This document shows, piece by piece, positions 1 through 10,333 of a stretch of DNA of 64,000 nt. The notes below the pieces were generated by a model. It saw only the letters and a program-made list of their open reading frames with translations. It was not told the origin of the DNA and ran no database searches. Each line of letters opens with the position of its first letter. The first letter of the stretch is position 1. Origin of the DNA: Meloidogyne chitwoodi (lineage: Eukaryota; Nematoda; Chromadorea; Rhabditida; Meloidogynidae); contig JACZZP010000001.1 of assembly GCA_015183035.1 (NCBI GenBank), positions 806,001 to 870,000 of the forward strand, written 5' to 3'. The position numbers and the translations under genes are program-made.

Positions 1-1
1 T

Positions 2-3000
2 CTTGATCAACTTAATAATGATATAGAAGAATTGACTGAAGGATATAATGATTTGAAAGAATCAAATAATAAATGGACATACTTAATTCAAAGATGTTCA
101 CAAGCAGAAAGGCAAATAAATGAAACAGCATATGATGATGCTTCTAGCCTTTACAAGATAGATGAACGATTGAATAATGCCGGAATAAGGCTCAGAGAAT
201 TAAAAGAATTGGAACGAAAATTAAAATCTGAAAAAAGAAAAGAAGAGAGAAAAGAAAGGAATTCCATGATGAATACAACCAGCGGCCAAAAGTCGTTTGG
301 TTTTAGTTTTAAACCACCAAGGCAAGAAATTGGAAAATTTTCGGGAAGACAAATTGATTGGCCCGAATGGTGGCAAATATTTAATGCAACTGTCCACGAA
401 ACTGATGGAAGTGATGAAATTAAACACGCCGTATTAAAACAGTGTGTAAGTGGAGAAGCTAAATTGCTCATAGAAGGATTAAAATTGAATGATTATGAAA
501 TTGCCATAGATCTACTTAAACAGAAATATGGCAATGAAGAAGAATATACTAGAAATTTACACGCACAACTTGCAAATCTTGCTCCTTGTCAACATTTTCA
601 AGATTGTCGGAAATTTTCAATTGAAGTAGAAAGACTGTGTCGTCTCTTAGAAAATAATGATCAAGATATTTCTGGTCAAGGCGTTTGGATGAGCTTAGAA
701 AAGAAGCTTACTATTCCAATTCTTCGAGAAATACAAACGAAGAAAGCGCTGTCAAAAAGTATGAATATTTCTTGGGATACATCTACATTCCGAAAAGCCC
801 TAAGGGAAGTTATTGAGAAAGAGGAAATGGTCCTCTCCATTCATGGCAAAAATCCCGAAAAAGGCACGGATGACAAATTTAAGACAAAAAACTTAAATAA
901 ACCCATAAATAGAGGGAAAAATTTTAAAGAAAAAGAGATTACCAGTACCTTCGCAAATACTGAGGCAAAAAATAATAAAGATGAAAATAGAATTATCGCA
1001 AATAAATATGCGAAATCAAAAAACAAAACTGAAGGCGGGAGGAGGTCCCCTATATACCCATGTATATTTTGTGGAAAAAATGGACATTGGGGGGACGAAT
1101 GCCGAAAAACCAGTACAGCACAAGAGCGACGCCAAAAATTAATTGAACTAAAAAGATGCCTTTTTTGTATAAAGCCAGAGCACAATGGGTATTGCACTAG
1201 ACCTATTAAATGCTATCACTGTCAAGAAAGGCATAATACGGCTCTTTGTGAAAAAACTTACAAGGATGAAAGGCAAAATAATATAAAAATCGCAGGGAAT
1301 ATTTTACAAAATTCTGCTCTCGTACAAAAGCCGCGTCAAAAAAGGATTTTGCTTTGTCGCGAAGCAACAATATTTAATCCTGCCAGTCCAGATAAAAAGA
1401 CTACGGGAAAAGTATTTATAGATTGTGGATCTCAACGATCCTACATACGAAAAGGAATTGCTCAAAAACTAGGATTGTGTACCTCTCAAAAAGAGGTACA
1501 AAGAATACAACCATTCCCTGCAAATCGATCACCCGTGATTGAATTTCAGGCTGAAATATTTAAAATTGGAACTGAAAAATATAAAAAGGGACAATTGGTT
1601 GTTGAAGTTGGTCAATTAAACAATTTAAATAGTTTGATCACGCAAATGCCAGTAGTCTTGTCGCCTGAAGATGAAAATGAGGCAGATTTAAAAACTAATA
1701 AAATACCACATTCGGTAGTGGAACCTGACGTTTTGTTAGGTGTGGAATATTTTTTTGAATTAAATATAATAAGAAAAAAGAAGTTAAACTGCGGCCTTTG
1801 GCTAGCAGATAGCGCAATTGGCCCTGTTATAGGAGGAAAAGGAAATATTACCAATAGTAAAGCCTTTTCTTCTATTGATCGATCTAATGTTGTAATTACT
1901 GAAGAAGATAATTATGGAAATGAAACATTAGAAGATAAATTAGAAAAAATGTATTCTTTTGATGGCATCGGAATAGGAGATGCCAACGATAAAAAATTAG
2001 ATGAAAAAATACGAAATAAATTTGAATCACAGCTAACGTTTAAAGATGGACGTTACGAAGCAGGATGGCTATGGAAAGAGCCCTGTCCAAAATTACCTAG
2101 CAATTACAGAATGGCTAAGGCGATGCTTCTTAACCAAATAGAAGAGAAACAAAGAAAGAATCCACAACATTTAGCACTTTATGAACAAACGTTTAATGAT
2201 CAATTGGAAAAAGGTATAATTGAAGAGATACCAAAAAATCAACATGATGGGGGACAAATTCATTACCTAACGCATTTTCCGGTTGTAAGAGAAGATAAAA
2301 CATTTACAAAATTCCGGATAGTTTTTAATGCGAGCGGAAAAAGCAGAAAGGATAATCCTTCGCTTAATGATTGCCTTCATCAAGGACCAATAACTATACA
2401 AGATTTATGTGGATTACTTATGCGATGTCGTATTCCCACTTTTTTAATAGCTGGCGATTTACAAGCAGCTTTTTTGCAAATTAGTTTGAGGGAAGAAGAT
2501 CGCGATTGCGTGAGATTTCTATGGGTTAAAGACAGCAAAAAACAAGCATCGTCACAAAATGACGATGATTTAAAAATCTTCAGATATGCGCGAGTGACAT
2601 TCGGCGTAAATTGTGCACCTTCCATATTAGGAATGACAGTAGACTATCATTTATCAAAATATGAGAGCTCGACTGCCAATAAATTAAAAAGAGCAGGCTA
2701 CGTTGATAACTTCTTAATTGGCGCCGAAGATAGAACAGAAGTGGAAAAGGACATTCTGGAAGCACGAAAAATTTTTCAGGAAGCCGGATGGAATTTTCGT
2801 GAAATTTTTACTAATGCAACTAAACAATTAAATGCCATTTCCTTCGAAAAGCTTCCCATAGAAGCCAGAACGTCAAAGCTACATTCTGGTGCTAAACAAA
2901 AAATTTTAGGTATTAATTGGGACACTTTTTCGGATACTCTAACTCTGAAGCTCCCTATACCTAAACGCAATGATACACAGAAATGGACAAAAAGACAAGT

Positions 3001-6000
3001 TCTGGCAACAATAGCAGAATGTTTTGATCCATGCGGACTCATTTCTCCATCATTGCTTAAAGGAAAATGGTTACTTCAAAAATTATGGGAATTAAAACTC
3101 ACCTGGGATAATGAATTGCCTGAAGAGCTACAGATTGAGTGGCAATCAATTGCTAATGAATACTCAAACTGCAGCACAATTAAACTACCAAGGAGGGTAA
3201 TTCCCTGGAAAATAACAAAAGAAATAAAATTTCAATTATGCGCATTTTCGGATGCGTCAGATAAAGCATTAGGATTCACGATCTATCTCCGTTCACAAAA
3301 AGGAACCGAAATAGAATCGACATTAATTTTTGCTAAAAGTCGCGTTAAGCCTAAAGCTCAGATAGGTAAGTGCGAAGCAAAATTAACAATACCGCGGATG
3401 GAATTGCACGCCGCGTTGATAGCCACAAAAGCCTTGGACTATGTTGAAAACATGCTCGACATAAAAATTAATAAAAAGATTCTCTGGTCGGATTCGCAAA
3501 TTGTAATCCATTGGTTAAGATCCACAACTGAACAAGAAGCATTTATTGAAAGACGATTAAGGCCAATACGAAAAAATTCAGTCATTTACATCCGAACTGA
3601 GGAAAATCCAGCGGATTTGACGAGTCGCGGAATATCACCCAATGAGTTAGAAAATAATAATTTTTGGTTCCGTGGACCAAACTGGCTAGTAAAAAATGAA
3701 GAAGAATGGCCTGAAATCGTCTTAAAATATTCACCTGGCGAAAGGATAGAAAAATTAAATCCTCAGCCATTTCATGAGATGTGTCTTTCGGTTAATGAAA
3801 AAACTGTTTTAGTTGAGCATGATCGATTTTCCCGTCATAAAAAATTAAAAAAGACTGTGGCTTACATTCTTCGAGCAATAAAAATTTTAATAATAAGAAA
3901 CACTAAACCAAAAAATAAATTTTTGGAAAAAATAAAAGAAACAATGGAGTCAAACCCTGGTCAACTAAAACCAAGGGAAATGGAAATTGCTGAAAAATTT
4001 CTTCTAAAAGAGGCTCAAAAAATGCATCCTCCTAGTGAGGATACAATTAAGAATCTTCAATTATTTAAAGATTCGGAAAATATATTTAGAAGTAAGGGGA
4101 GGCTTGAATTTGGTAATTTGGAAGAGGAAACAAAATTTCCAGTTTGGCTTCCCAAAAAATCATTTCTTACTGATCTAATTATTATGGAAGCACACGAAAA
4201 GATGGCACATGCTGGCACAAATACAGTTCTTGCCTCTTTGAGATTTAAATATTGGATTACCCGGAAGAAGGTACAAGAGTGCTCAAAAAATTGCCAAAAT
4301 TGTAAAAAATTTTGGATAAAGCCTTATGCTCAGCCTCAATTTCCTGCATTACCTGCTACACGAGTAAATCCATTTCGACCCTTCATGCACACAGCAGTAG
4401 ACTATTTTGGACCCATGACGGTAAAAATAAAAAATGGGGAGCATCAAAAAAGATGGGTAGCCGTGTTTACGTGCACCAGCACTAGGGCCGTCCATCTCGA
4501 AATGGCTGAAGATCTTTCGGCGCAAGCATTTATACAAACGTTTCGTCGTTTTATAGCCCAAAGGAAAAAGCCCAAATTAATGATTTCGGATAACGGAACG
4601 AATTTTAAAGCTACGGAAAAAATCCTTACTAGTATTTGGAAGGAAATACATATACAACAATTCGTTTCTGATAACGAAATTAATTGGATATTCGTAACAG
4701 AAAGAGCTCCTTGGAAAAATGGTCTCGTAGAGAGAATGGTCGGATTAATAAAATACTCACTCAAACGAACTGTCGGTAGGAAGTTGCTAGAAGAAGAAGA
4801 GTTTCGCACTCTCATAACAGAAGTGCAAACAATTGTCAATTCTAGACCATTAAATTTTCTACCAGACTCAGAACAAGTAATTCCTCTTAGACCTCTCGAT
4901 TTTCTTATACCGTTTAAAGAAGGTAATACAGAATTTCCACATTTACCAAAAGTAGATGAAAAGGATCCTGATTACCTTCCTGGAAAAATAACGAATAAAG
5001 AAAAATTAGTGGAAGAGCTTAAAAAAGTCGCAAATAGGCTTGATATTTTTTGGAAAATTTGGACTTCCGAATATTTAATAGCTCTACGTGAGAGGAAAAA
5101 TTTTTTTAAAAATAAAAATACAGTAGATTTTTCTCCGGAGGTGGGAGACATTGTCATCATCCGAGATGATGAAACAAAAAATAGAGGAATTTGGAAACTG
5201 GGGAGGATAGAAGAAATTCTCCCCGGAGAACGATCTGCTGTTATAAAAACAAATAATCGAATAACGAGACGGGCAGTGAATGATATTTTCCCTTTCGAAA
5301 TAGATGAAAGAGAAAAATACGTACCTGAAAAATGCGCGCCTAAAGCAGAAATTAAAAATAATAAATTAGAAAATAAATTAAAAAATAATAATAAAGAAAT
5401 TATTAATAATTGCTTATGTAATTTTGTTATTTCTAGGGACATGGAAGAAGAACTCAAATCGAATGCTTCTCTCGACTATGATGAACAAAACAAAAACCTG
5501 GAAAACAATAAAAAGGAAAGCAATGAGGAACCACCCAAAAAGGTGGATAAATATGATGAGCGAAATTTAAATGATCGCTTACGCTCCTTTGTAAAAAGTC
5601 AAAAAGACAAGGTACAAAAAGAAACAGAAGTTGTACGAAAACAAGCTGTAGTTTGTACTTCACGGCTTGAAAAATTCCAACAACATAATACAGAAACTAA
5701 AAAAGCTGTTGTAAAAACTGACCAAAAGTCGGTTGAAGATCAATATGAGCGTAAAGAAAAAGATGGCAAATTATTATTACATTTTGGTTGGTCCTTAATT
5801 CATGGTTGCTCTCCTGGCTCGTATGGACACAGAAATTGTTCTCAAATTGTTCTAAGCAACGTAATAGATATTGCTAGGAAAAATTCAGAAGAAATAAAAA
5901 AGGAATATGCTGCTTTACAAAATAAAGCAGTGCCATCTTTAATACAATTACTGATATGTTATTGGATGATAACCAAAATGAGAAAGAACCAAAATGATAA

Positions 6001-7021
6001 TAATAATAAAACAATAATAATAGAAGTTGGTATGGACTTTATTGACCAAGTTCTCAACGCTCAAAGACCAAGCCAACTAATCAGAGTTTTAGAGAAGAAT
6101 AAAAATAAATTAAGCTCAGATGGCAATATGGACAAGGATTGGCGCCCCCGCACATTGAAACCTGCTTTATCTCTATGGAAGGCGGCATGTGAATGGGCGG
6201 AAGAAGCGTTTGCTACAAAACCTTGGCTTCCTGTTAGCTTAAGAGGACAAAGCAACCCACTGAATGAAGAACTGCATGAACTGATGTTAAAAATAGCTGA
6301 ACGCGCCGAAAGAGCGCTCACTTATATGAGGTGTGTCGAATACTTTCCAAGGGCCACACCTATAATGAAAGAAGTGATGATTGTGGGAGATAATAATGCT
6401 AAATTATTAACAACATTTTTTCCAAATGGCCATTGTACAGCTCCAAATTCATTAAATGAAATGAAATATTTGTTTTCGGACTACTTGCCATTAATTCCTG
6501 CTCAAAATTTAATAATAATTATTTGGACAGGAAGTGAATTTTTAGAAGGAGGTGGTCATCCAGAATCCTTCAAAACAAATTTTGAAGTATTTTTTAAAAG
6601 GTGTGCCGTAAAATGCGGAACAACACTAATTTTGACTCCTCCGTATAAAATAAAAGAAGCTCATTATTGGGAAAAAATTGATGAATACCTTAAAAAATTA
6701 GGAAAGACTACAAGAGGAGCAAAATACATTTCCATTGAAACTGGAAGTAAAGATGCTCTTAAAAACAAATTAATTGATGAAGAAGGAATAATAACTCATA
6801 AAGGAATAGAAGAAGTAGTGGAAAAAATAAAAAAAATAGAACCACGTTTAATGGCCCAAAAGGAGGTTCAATTAATTTATGACGATCGGATCAAGAAGAA
6901 AGACAAATTAAAAAAGAATTTGTCTGTTCTAGACAACCCAGCACGTCACGACGGGGTTATGAGCAATATAAAATGGGACGAGGGCACGGGCGACAAGAAA
7001 ATTATTATAGGCGTAACATAA
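2..7021 (+). CDS. BEL/Pao Gag-Pol polyprotein, 5'-partial
   Basis: One uninterrupted frame of more than 2,330 residues; it is open upstream, so no start codon is called. Residues below count from the TTG codon at base 32. Order: Gag DUF1759-like region (about 95-210); three zinc knuckles (about 345-410, beginning CIFCGKNGHWGDEC); aspartic protease with the VFIDCGS active-site motif (about 465); reverse transcriptase (about 770-960; the usual YxDD box reads YVDN); RNase H (about 1080-1190); integrase H2C2 zinc domain (about 1390-1430); DDE core with VDYFGP, ISDNGTNF and the NGLVERM Glu (about 1455-1580); and a C-terminal integrase tail. The last 500 or so residues, beyond the usual Pol, include a possible SGNH-hydrolase-like fold (about 2120-2290). 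The product would make cDNA and integrate it. It overlaps the env-like frame by 49 bp. Confidence 0.92.
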   Translation, partial: LDQLNNDIEELTEGYNDLKESNNKWTYLIQRCSQAERQINETAYDDASSLYKIDERLNNAGIRLRELKELERKLKSEKRKEERKERNSMMNTTSGQKSFGFSFKPPRQEIGKFSGRQIDWPEWWQIFNATVHETDGSDEIKHAVLKQCVSGEAKLLIEGLKLNDYEIAIDLLKQKYGNEEEYTRNLHAQLANLAPCQHFQDCRKFSIEVERLCRLLENNDQDISGQGVWMSLEKKLTIPILREIQTKKALSKSMNISWDTSTFRKALREVIEKEEMVLSIHGKNPEKGTDDKFKTKNLNKPINRGKNFKEKEITSTFANTEAKNNKDENRIIANKYAKSKNKTEGGRRSPIYPCIFCGKNGHWGDECRKTSTAQERRQKLIELKRCLFCIKPEHNGYCTRPIKCYHCQERHNTALCEKTYKDERQNNIKIAGNILQNSALVQKPRQKRILLCREATIFNPASPDKKTTGKVFIDCGSQRSYIRKGIAQKLGLCTSQKEVQRIQPFPANRSPVIEFQAEIFKIGTEKYKKGQLVVEVGQLNNLNSLITQMPVVLSPEDENEADLKTNKIPHSVVEPDVLLGVEYFFELNIIRKKKLNCGLWLADSAIGPVIGGKGNITNSKAFSSIDRSNVVITEEDNYGNETLEDKLEKMYSFDGIGIGDANDKKLDEKIRNKFESQLTFKDGRYEAGWLWKEPCPKLPSNYRMAKAMLLNQIEEKQRKNPQHLALYEQTFNDQLEKGIIEEIPKNQHDGGQIHYLTHFPVVREDKTFTKFRIVFNASGKSRKDNPSLNDCLHQGPITIQDLCGLLMRCRIPTFLIAGDLQAAFLQISLREEDRDCVRFLWVKDSKKQASSQNDDDLKIFRYARVTFGVNCAPSILGMTVDYHLSKYESSTANKLKRAGYVDNFLIGAEDRTEVEKDILEARKIFQEAGWNFREIFTNATKQLNAISFEKLPIEARTSKLHSGAKQKILGINWDTFSDTLTLKLPIPKRNDTQKWTKRQVLATIAECFDPCGLISPSLLKGKWLLQKLWELKLTWDNELPEELQIEWQSIANEYSNCSTIKLPRRVIPWKITKEIKFQLCAFSDASDKALGFTIYLRSQKGTEIESTLIFAKSRVKPKAQIGKCEAKLTIPRMELHAALIATKALDYVENMLDIKINKKILWSDSQIVIHWLRSTTEQEAFIERRLRPIRKNSVIYIRTEENPADLTSRGISPNELENNNFWFRGPNWLVKNEEEWPEIVLKYSPGERIEKLNPQPFHEMCLSVNEKTVLVEHDRFSRHKKLKKTVAYILRAIKILIIRNTKPKNKFLEKIKETMESNPGQLKPREMEIAEKFLLKEAQKMHPPSEDTIKNLQLFKDSENIFRSKGRLEFGNLEEETKFPVWLPKKSFLTDLIIMEAHEKMAHAGTNTVLASLRFKYWITRKKVQECSKNCQNCKKFWIKPYAQPQFPALPATRVNPFRPFMHTAVDYFGPMTVKIKNGEHQKRWVAVFTCTSTRAVHLEMAEDLSAQAFIQTFRRFIAQRKKPKLMISDNGTNFKATEKILTSIWKEIHIQQFVSDNEINWIFVTERAPWKNGLVERMVGLIKYSLKRTVGRKLLEEEEFRTLITEVQTIVNSRPLNFLPDSEQVIPLRPLDFLIPFKEGNTEFPHLPKVDEKDPDYLPGKITNKEKLVEELKKVANRLDIFWKIWTSEYLIALRERKNFFKNKNTVDFSPEVGDIVIIRDDETKNRGIWKLGRIEEILPGERSAVIKTNNRITRRAVNDIFPFEIDEREKYVPEKCAPKAEIKNNKLENKLKNNNKEIINNCLCNFVISRDMEEELKSNASLDYDEQNKNLENNKKESNEEPPKKVDKYDERNLNDRLRSFVKSQKDKVQKETEVVRKQAVVCTSRLEKFQQHNTETKKAVVKTDQKSVEDQYERKEKDGKLLLHFGWSLIHGCSPGSYGHRNCSQIVLSNVIDIARKNSEEIKKEYAALQNKAVPSLIQLLICYWMITKMRKNQNDNNNKTIIIEVGMDFIDQVLNAQRPSQLIRVLEKNKNKLSSDGNMDKDWRPRTLKPALSLWKAACEWAEEAFATKPWLPVSLRGQSNPLNEELHELMLKIAERAERALTYMRCVEYFPRATPIMKEVMIVGDNNAKLLTTFFPNGHCTAPNSLNEMKYLFSDYLPLIPAQNLIIIIWTGSEFLEGGGHPESFKTNFEVFFKRCAVKCGTTLILTPPYKIKEAHYWEKIDEYLKKLGKTTRGAKYISIETGSKDALKNKLIDEEGIITHKGIEEVVEKIKKIEPRLMAQKEVQLIYDDRIKKKDKLKKNLSVLDNPARHDGVMSNIKWDEGTGDKKIIIGVT

Positions 7022-8007
7022 ATCCTATTAGAGGACCAAGAAATCACAATATAGTGGATAGGCTCTCTTATGTTTCAATGACCATTATGACGATTATTGG
7101 GCTTGCCATTCTCATGTGTCTTCCGTCGATAACAGGTATGGAACCAATGATATGTCCTCATGGAATTCAATCAAAAATTTATCATATAGGACACCAAACC
7201 ATACACTGCGAAAATTTAATGGTACAGGAACGTCAAATTATTAAAAATGTGGAACTTACAGTGTATCGTCCGAATGACATCACTCAAAGCACCCCGGGCT
7301 GGCACTGCTTAAAGGTATTAGAAAAAATTACTTATTACATGAATTGGTTAGGTTACAAAATAATCTCGCCTATTCAGAGAGTGGATATTAGTGTCACGCA
7401 CGAAGAGTGTTTAAAAATGATTCATTTGAATAAATGCTACACTGATGCTGATCAAACATTGGTCGGCGAAGAAGAGGCTAAAAGAACACAAAATCTAATA
7501 AAACCGGATTTTGCATATTTTTCTGGTGGAAAAGAAGCCTCCGTAATAAACTGTTTTTTAACTAAAATTAATATATTTTTTTCACCTAACCAGGAAAACA
7601 TTGAAAATCCAATGTTGGAACTCGGACATTGTAGGCTTTCGGATAAAGAATGTGTACTTAAGGACAATTCGATGTTGATATGGAATTCTCCCAAAGAGAA
7701 CCAACATTGCAGGTATATAAAATTAAAAAATTTTAATGGTACCATGTACGGCACCTGGTTCATGAATCTTGACAATACCTTTTCGTTAAGTATCACATCT
7801 CCTGAAGTGCTAAAGGATTGTCACACTGAATACATAAAAACGGATCAGCTTTACTTAATCACTTTGAAGGATTACAATGAACATTTTTTGGAAAAGAAAA
7901 CATTTTCTCGTCGTTCATTAGGTAAAAAGACACAGAAGAAAATTTGGATGGTTCTATACATGTCTCCCAATTTCAGCTGGAGAGACTGCCCAAAGATTAA
8001 CAACTGA
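6973..8007 (+). CDS. Env-like glycoprotein of the BEL element, N-terminal part
   Basis: Starts inside the end of gag-pol in another frame. After a basic N-terminus there is a hydrophobic segment (about residues 34-55, MTIMTIIGLAILMCL) that could act as a signal-anchor. A long Cys-containing ectodomain follows, with spaced Cys at MICPHG, HCENL, HCLKV, HEECLKM and NKCYT. Position (third ORF after pol) and topology match the env-like genes of nematode BEL elements; no fusion motif is recognised with confidence. The frame ends at 8007, while related-looking sequence continues in the next frame, so the gene is broken between about 7.93 and 8.01 kb. Confidence 0.6.
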   Translation: MGRGHGRQENYYRRNINPIRGPRNHNIVDRLSYVSMTIMTIIGLAILMCLPSITGMEPMICPHGIQSKIYHIGHQTIHCENLMVQERQIIKNVELTVYRPNDITQSTPGWHCLKVLEKITYYMNWLGYKIISPIQRVDISVTHEECLKMIHLNKCYTDADQTLVGEEEAKRTQNLIKPDFAYFSGGKEASVINCFLTKINIFFSPNQENIENPMLELGHCRLSDKECVLKDNSMLIWNSPKENQHCRYIKLKNFNGTMYGTWFMNLDNTFSLSITSPEVLKDCHTEYIKTDQLYLITLKDYNEHFLEKKTFSRRSLGKKTQKKIWMVLYMSPNFSWRDCPKINN

Positions 8008-8011
8008 AATT

Positions 8012-8962
8012 TTGTTGAAAAAGGCGTACAATCATTTGGCAAAAACAATATGTCAATTGAAGGCGGCCCCTACATTCATGACATCATTGGATGCCACTCT
8101 GTTCGCCAGACAACGTCTTTCTACTCCTTACATTGAGGCATTGTGGATCGCAGAAAACACTGAAACATACGAGGCATGGATAGAGGTATGGCCATGTGTA
8201 GCGATTAATTGGTTAAATATAACTATAAGGCCTATAAATGGAAACTGTTCAAAAAACATTCCAATAAAAATTAAGCTGGAAGATGGTAAAAGTGAAAACC
8301 TTTTTCTGGACACTAGAACTCTAATTATAAAAGAATTAGCTGAATTTGGACCGTGCAACAAGTATAAAAATCAAAAGGTATTAATCAAGGGAAAAATATA
8401 TAATATAGACCAAATAAGAGGAAAATTAACAGAAATTCCCTCTGACATAACTGAAACCCCAAAAGGGCTCAGTTGGGAGAAACCCCCCATTCTGGACTCT
8501 AACACATTCAGAGGACACATACTCACAAAATTAGAAAATCCTCAAAAAATAATGAAAGAGGCCTTTAAAGAGTTTAGATTGAGTCGAGAAAGTCAAAGAA
8601 CACAAAGTTTTAATGAATTTAACGCAAAAGTTAGTGATGATAAACTCAATTTTTGGCCATACAAAGAAATCTGGGAAAACATAAAAGAAAAGTTAATATT
8701 CACAGTTTGCTTAATCTCGGTCTTCATATGGGCCTATAAAATAATCATATTTCTAAATACACTGTGGAAATTGTCAAAAATTAAAAATGTTCAAAAAACA
8801 TTTTTTAATTTAAAGAAAATCAATACAATACAGACAACTCAGGCAAAAGAATTTCTTCAAGAAGAAGAAAACCTTTCCGAAGGCGGGAGTGTCGAGGCCG
8901 AGATAACAAAGTCCAAGAAACAGAAAGGCAGGCGTACAAATGGAAACAAAATTGAAAGATAA
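8012..8962 (+). pseudogene. Env-like glycoprotein, C-terminal part in a shifted frame
   Basis: This frame starts without an ATG and continues the ectodomain of the preceding ORF. A predicted transmembrane segment lies near residues 229-250 (LIFTVCLISVFIWAYKIIIF), followed by a Lys-rich cytoplasmic tail. The end of the frame runs through the polypurine tract and about 70 bp into the LTR, a compact arrangement. With the upstream ORF it would form a type I membrane glycoprotein interrupted by one frameshift. A sequencing indel cannot be excluded. Confidence 0.55.
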
Positions 8963-9309
8963 AATCTAAGATAATTCATATTTTCACTTAATAATAATTT
9001 TAAGTCCAATGATTCACTTAATTCCTTTTTTTCTTTTCTTACTTTCCTCTTATTTTAAGACTGTATTTTAAACTAAAAACAAGCTTTTATTTTTTCTTCT
9101 CAGATAAAAATCTAGCTGTGCCCTAACCTTCGTTCGCTATATTTTTCACTGGCCTATAAAACTATCTCTTGCTCTCCCCCGCTTGGCTTTTTCTTATTCA
9201 TTCTTATAGCAAAATAAAAATAATTTTTGTTTTATATTATAAATTGTTAATTATTGGATAAAATTGAAATAAAATAAATCTTAAATAAATAACTTTAAAT
9301 ATTTTCACA
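8890..9309 (+). repeat. 3' LTR of the BEL element
   Basis: Starts TGTCGAGGCC directly after the polypurine tract GAAGGCGGGAG (ending 8889). It contains a TATA-like CTATAAAAC near 9155 and AATAAA signals near 9215. The proposed end, TTTTCACA at about 9309, follows the TG...CA rule but cannot be checked without the 5' LTR. No further coding sequence is seen between 8963 and 9336. Confidence 0.65.
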
Positions 9310-9336
9310 AAGGAAGTGAAAATAAGCATTTAACTT

Positions 9337-10129
9337 CTATAAAAAATTAAGAAGTTCAAACACTTCCTTCGCCCCCCTTTCAGAAACACAGTTTTTGCCG
9401 ACTGAATCTAGCCAGACGGCAGTTTCATCTGCTGCATAAATGTGATTATACCTATAAATTTCTGTTTTTATATTTTTATTTAAATTATTACTTATTGTCC
9501 TCCAAAATCTTCGCAACATACATAATGAAATTTACTAAAACATTTTCATATTCTTGAGGAGGTTTTTGGCATACAGTTGTTGGCAACCGTAAAGAAAATT
9601 TATGGCGCTTCATAAATTTATCCAACCAACCTTGACTGGCCTATGTAACTTTTTTAATTAAAATATTAAATTAAAAAACCTTTAACTCATGAGATTCATC
9701 ATCAGCATTAGAAAACAACTTTTCAGCTTCATTTTGAATCATTCTTCTACTCACTCGAAACTTTTCAATTCGCTGCTGACGAACCCACATTGCTAGTTTT
9801 TCATCCAATTCAACGTTCGTCACATGACAACCGCCTCCAGCAAGTCTTTTCCTTCCTTTTCTGTAATTTATAATGGGTATGGAAATAGGTTTTAAAACTT
9901 ACTGAGTTTCTCTAAGCTGCATTTCATTTCCTAGCCATGTCTGAATGCATTTTCTATGAATGTTATAACATTTTGATGCAGCTGTAATAGAATGTTTTTT
10001 TGCGTGTTCGATAATTTCCAGTTTTCTATCTATAGAATAAGATTTGCGTTTTCTTGTCGAACATTCGCCTACAACAATGCTTGAACACTCTCCAACAACA
10101 TCAATTTCCGAACCTGAAGTCGAATCCAT
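9337..10129 (-). pseudogene. Pogo/CENPB-like DNA transposase, decayed and truncated
   Basis: Reading the minus strand from 10129: a short acidic leader, then a Psq-type helix-turn-helix (RKLEIIEHAKKHSITAASK, about 10060-9960). After a likely intron comes a CENPB-type HTH (GGGCHVTNVELDEKLAMWV..., about 9850-9690). A third block (GWLDKFMKRHKFSLRLP, about 9640-9590) ends the DNA-binding region. The next block, in another frame, carries the start of a DDE domain (YNHIYAADETAVWLDS, about 9450-9410; first catalytic Asp present). It stops at 9337, so the second and third catalytic residues are gone. Several frame changes make this a remnant, not an active gene. Confidence 0.75.
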
Positions 10130-10194
10130 ATACTAAAATGCTAAATCAATTATAATAAAATATGTAGATACTATTTTAAAAAATGTTGAGCGTT

Positions 10195-10333
10195 TTATGG
10201 AAATTTGCGCTTCTATTGGAGGGTGCGCTTCTAATAGAGGGTGCGCTTGTATTTTTCAACCCCTTCGTAGGGTGCGCTTCTATTGGAGGGTGCGCTTCTA
10301 ATGGAGGTGCGCTTGTGTTAGAAGAAATACGGT
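10195..10333. repeat. Terminal and subterminal repeats of the pogo-like element
   Basis: At least five copies of a GGTGCGCTTCTA(A/T)TxGAGG-type direct repeat lie between 10205 and 10320, just upstream of the transposase start. They are followed by GAAGAAATACGGTA at 10321-10333, which read from the minus strand begins TACCGTATTTCTTC as a transposon end would. The same 14 bases recur near 14346. Dense subterminal repeats are typical transposase-binding arrays. Confidence 0.6.

Larger units (their letters stand above)
1..9309 (+). mobile_element. BEL/Pao LTR retrotransposon, 5' end outside the window
   Basis: The order gag - zinc knuckles - protease - reverse transcriptase - RNase H - integrase - env-like gene - LTR identifies a BEL/Pao element. 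The reading frame is open to the first base, so the 5' LTR, primer-binding site and start of gag lie upstream of the window. A purine-rich tract around 8876-8889 precedes a TG-starting LTR. The pol frame is intact but env is frameshifted, so this copy could still have been mobilised within the cell recently. The 3' boundary (about 9309, ending ACA) is inferred, because the 5' LTR is not available for comparison. Confidence 0.9.

Noticed and set aside
151..6321. Many minus-strand frames opposite gag-pol
   Set aside because: Shadow frames of the 2,330-codon coding sequence without domains.
10195..10333. CRISPR-like direct repeats
   Set aside because: Short, adjacent repeats without uniform spacers at a eukaryotic transposon end; best explained as subterminal transposase sites.
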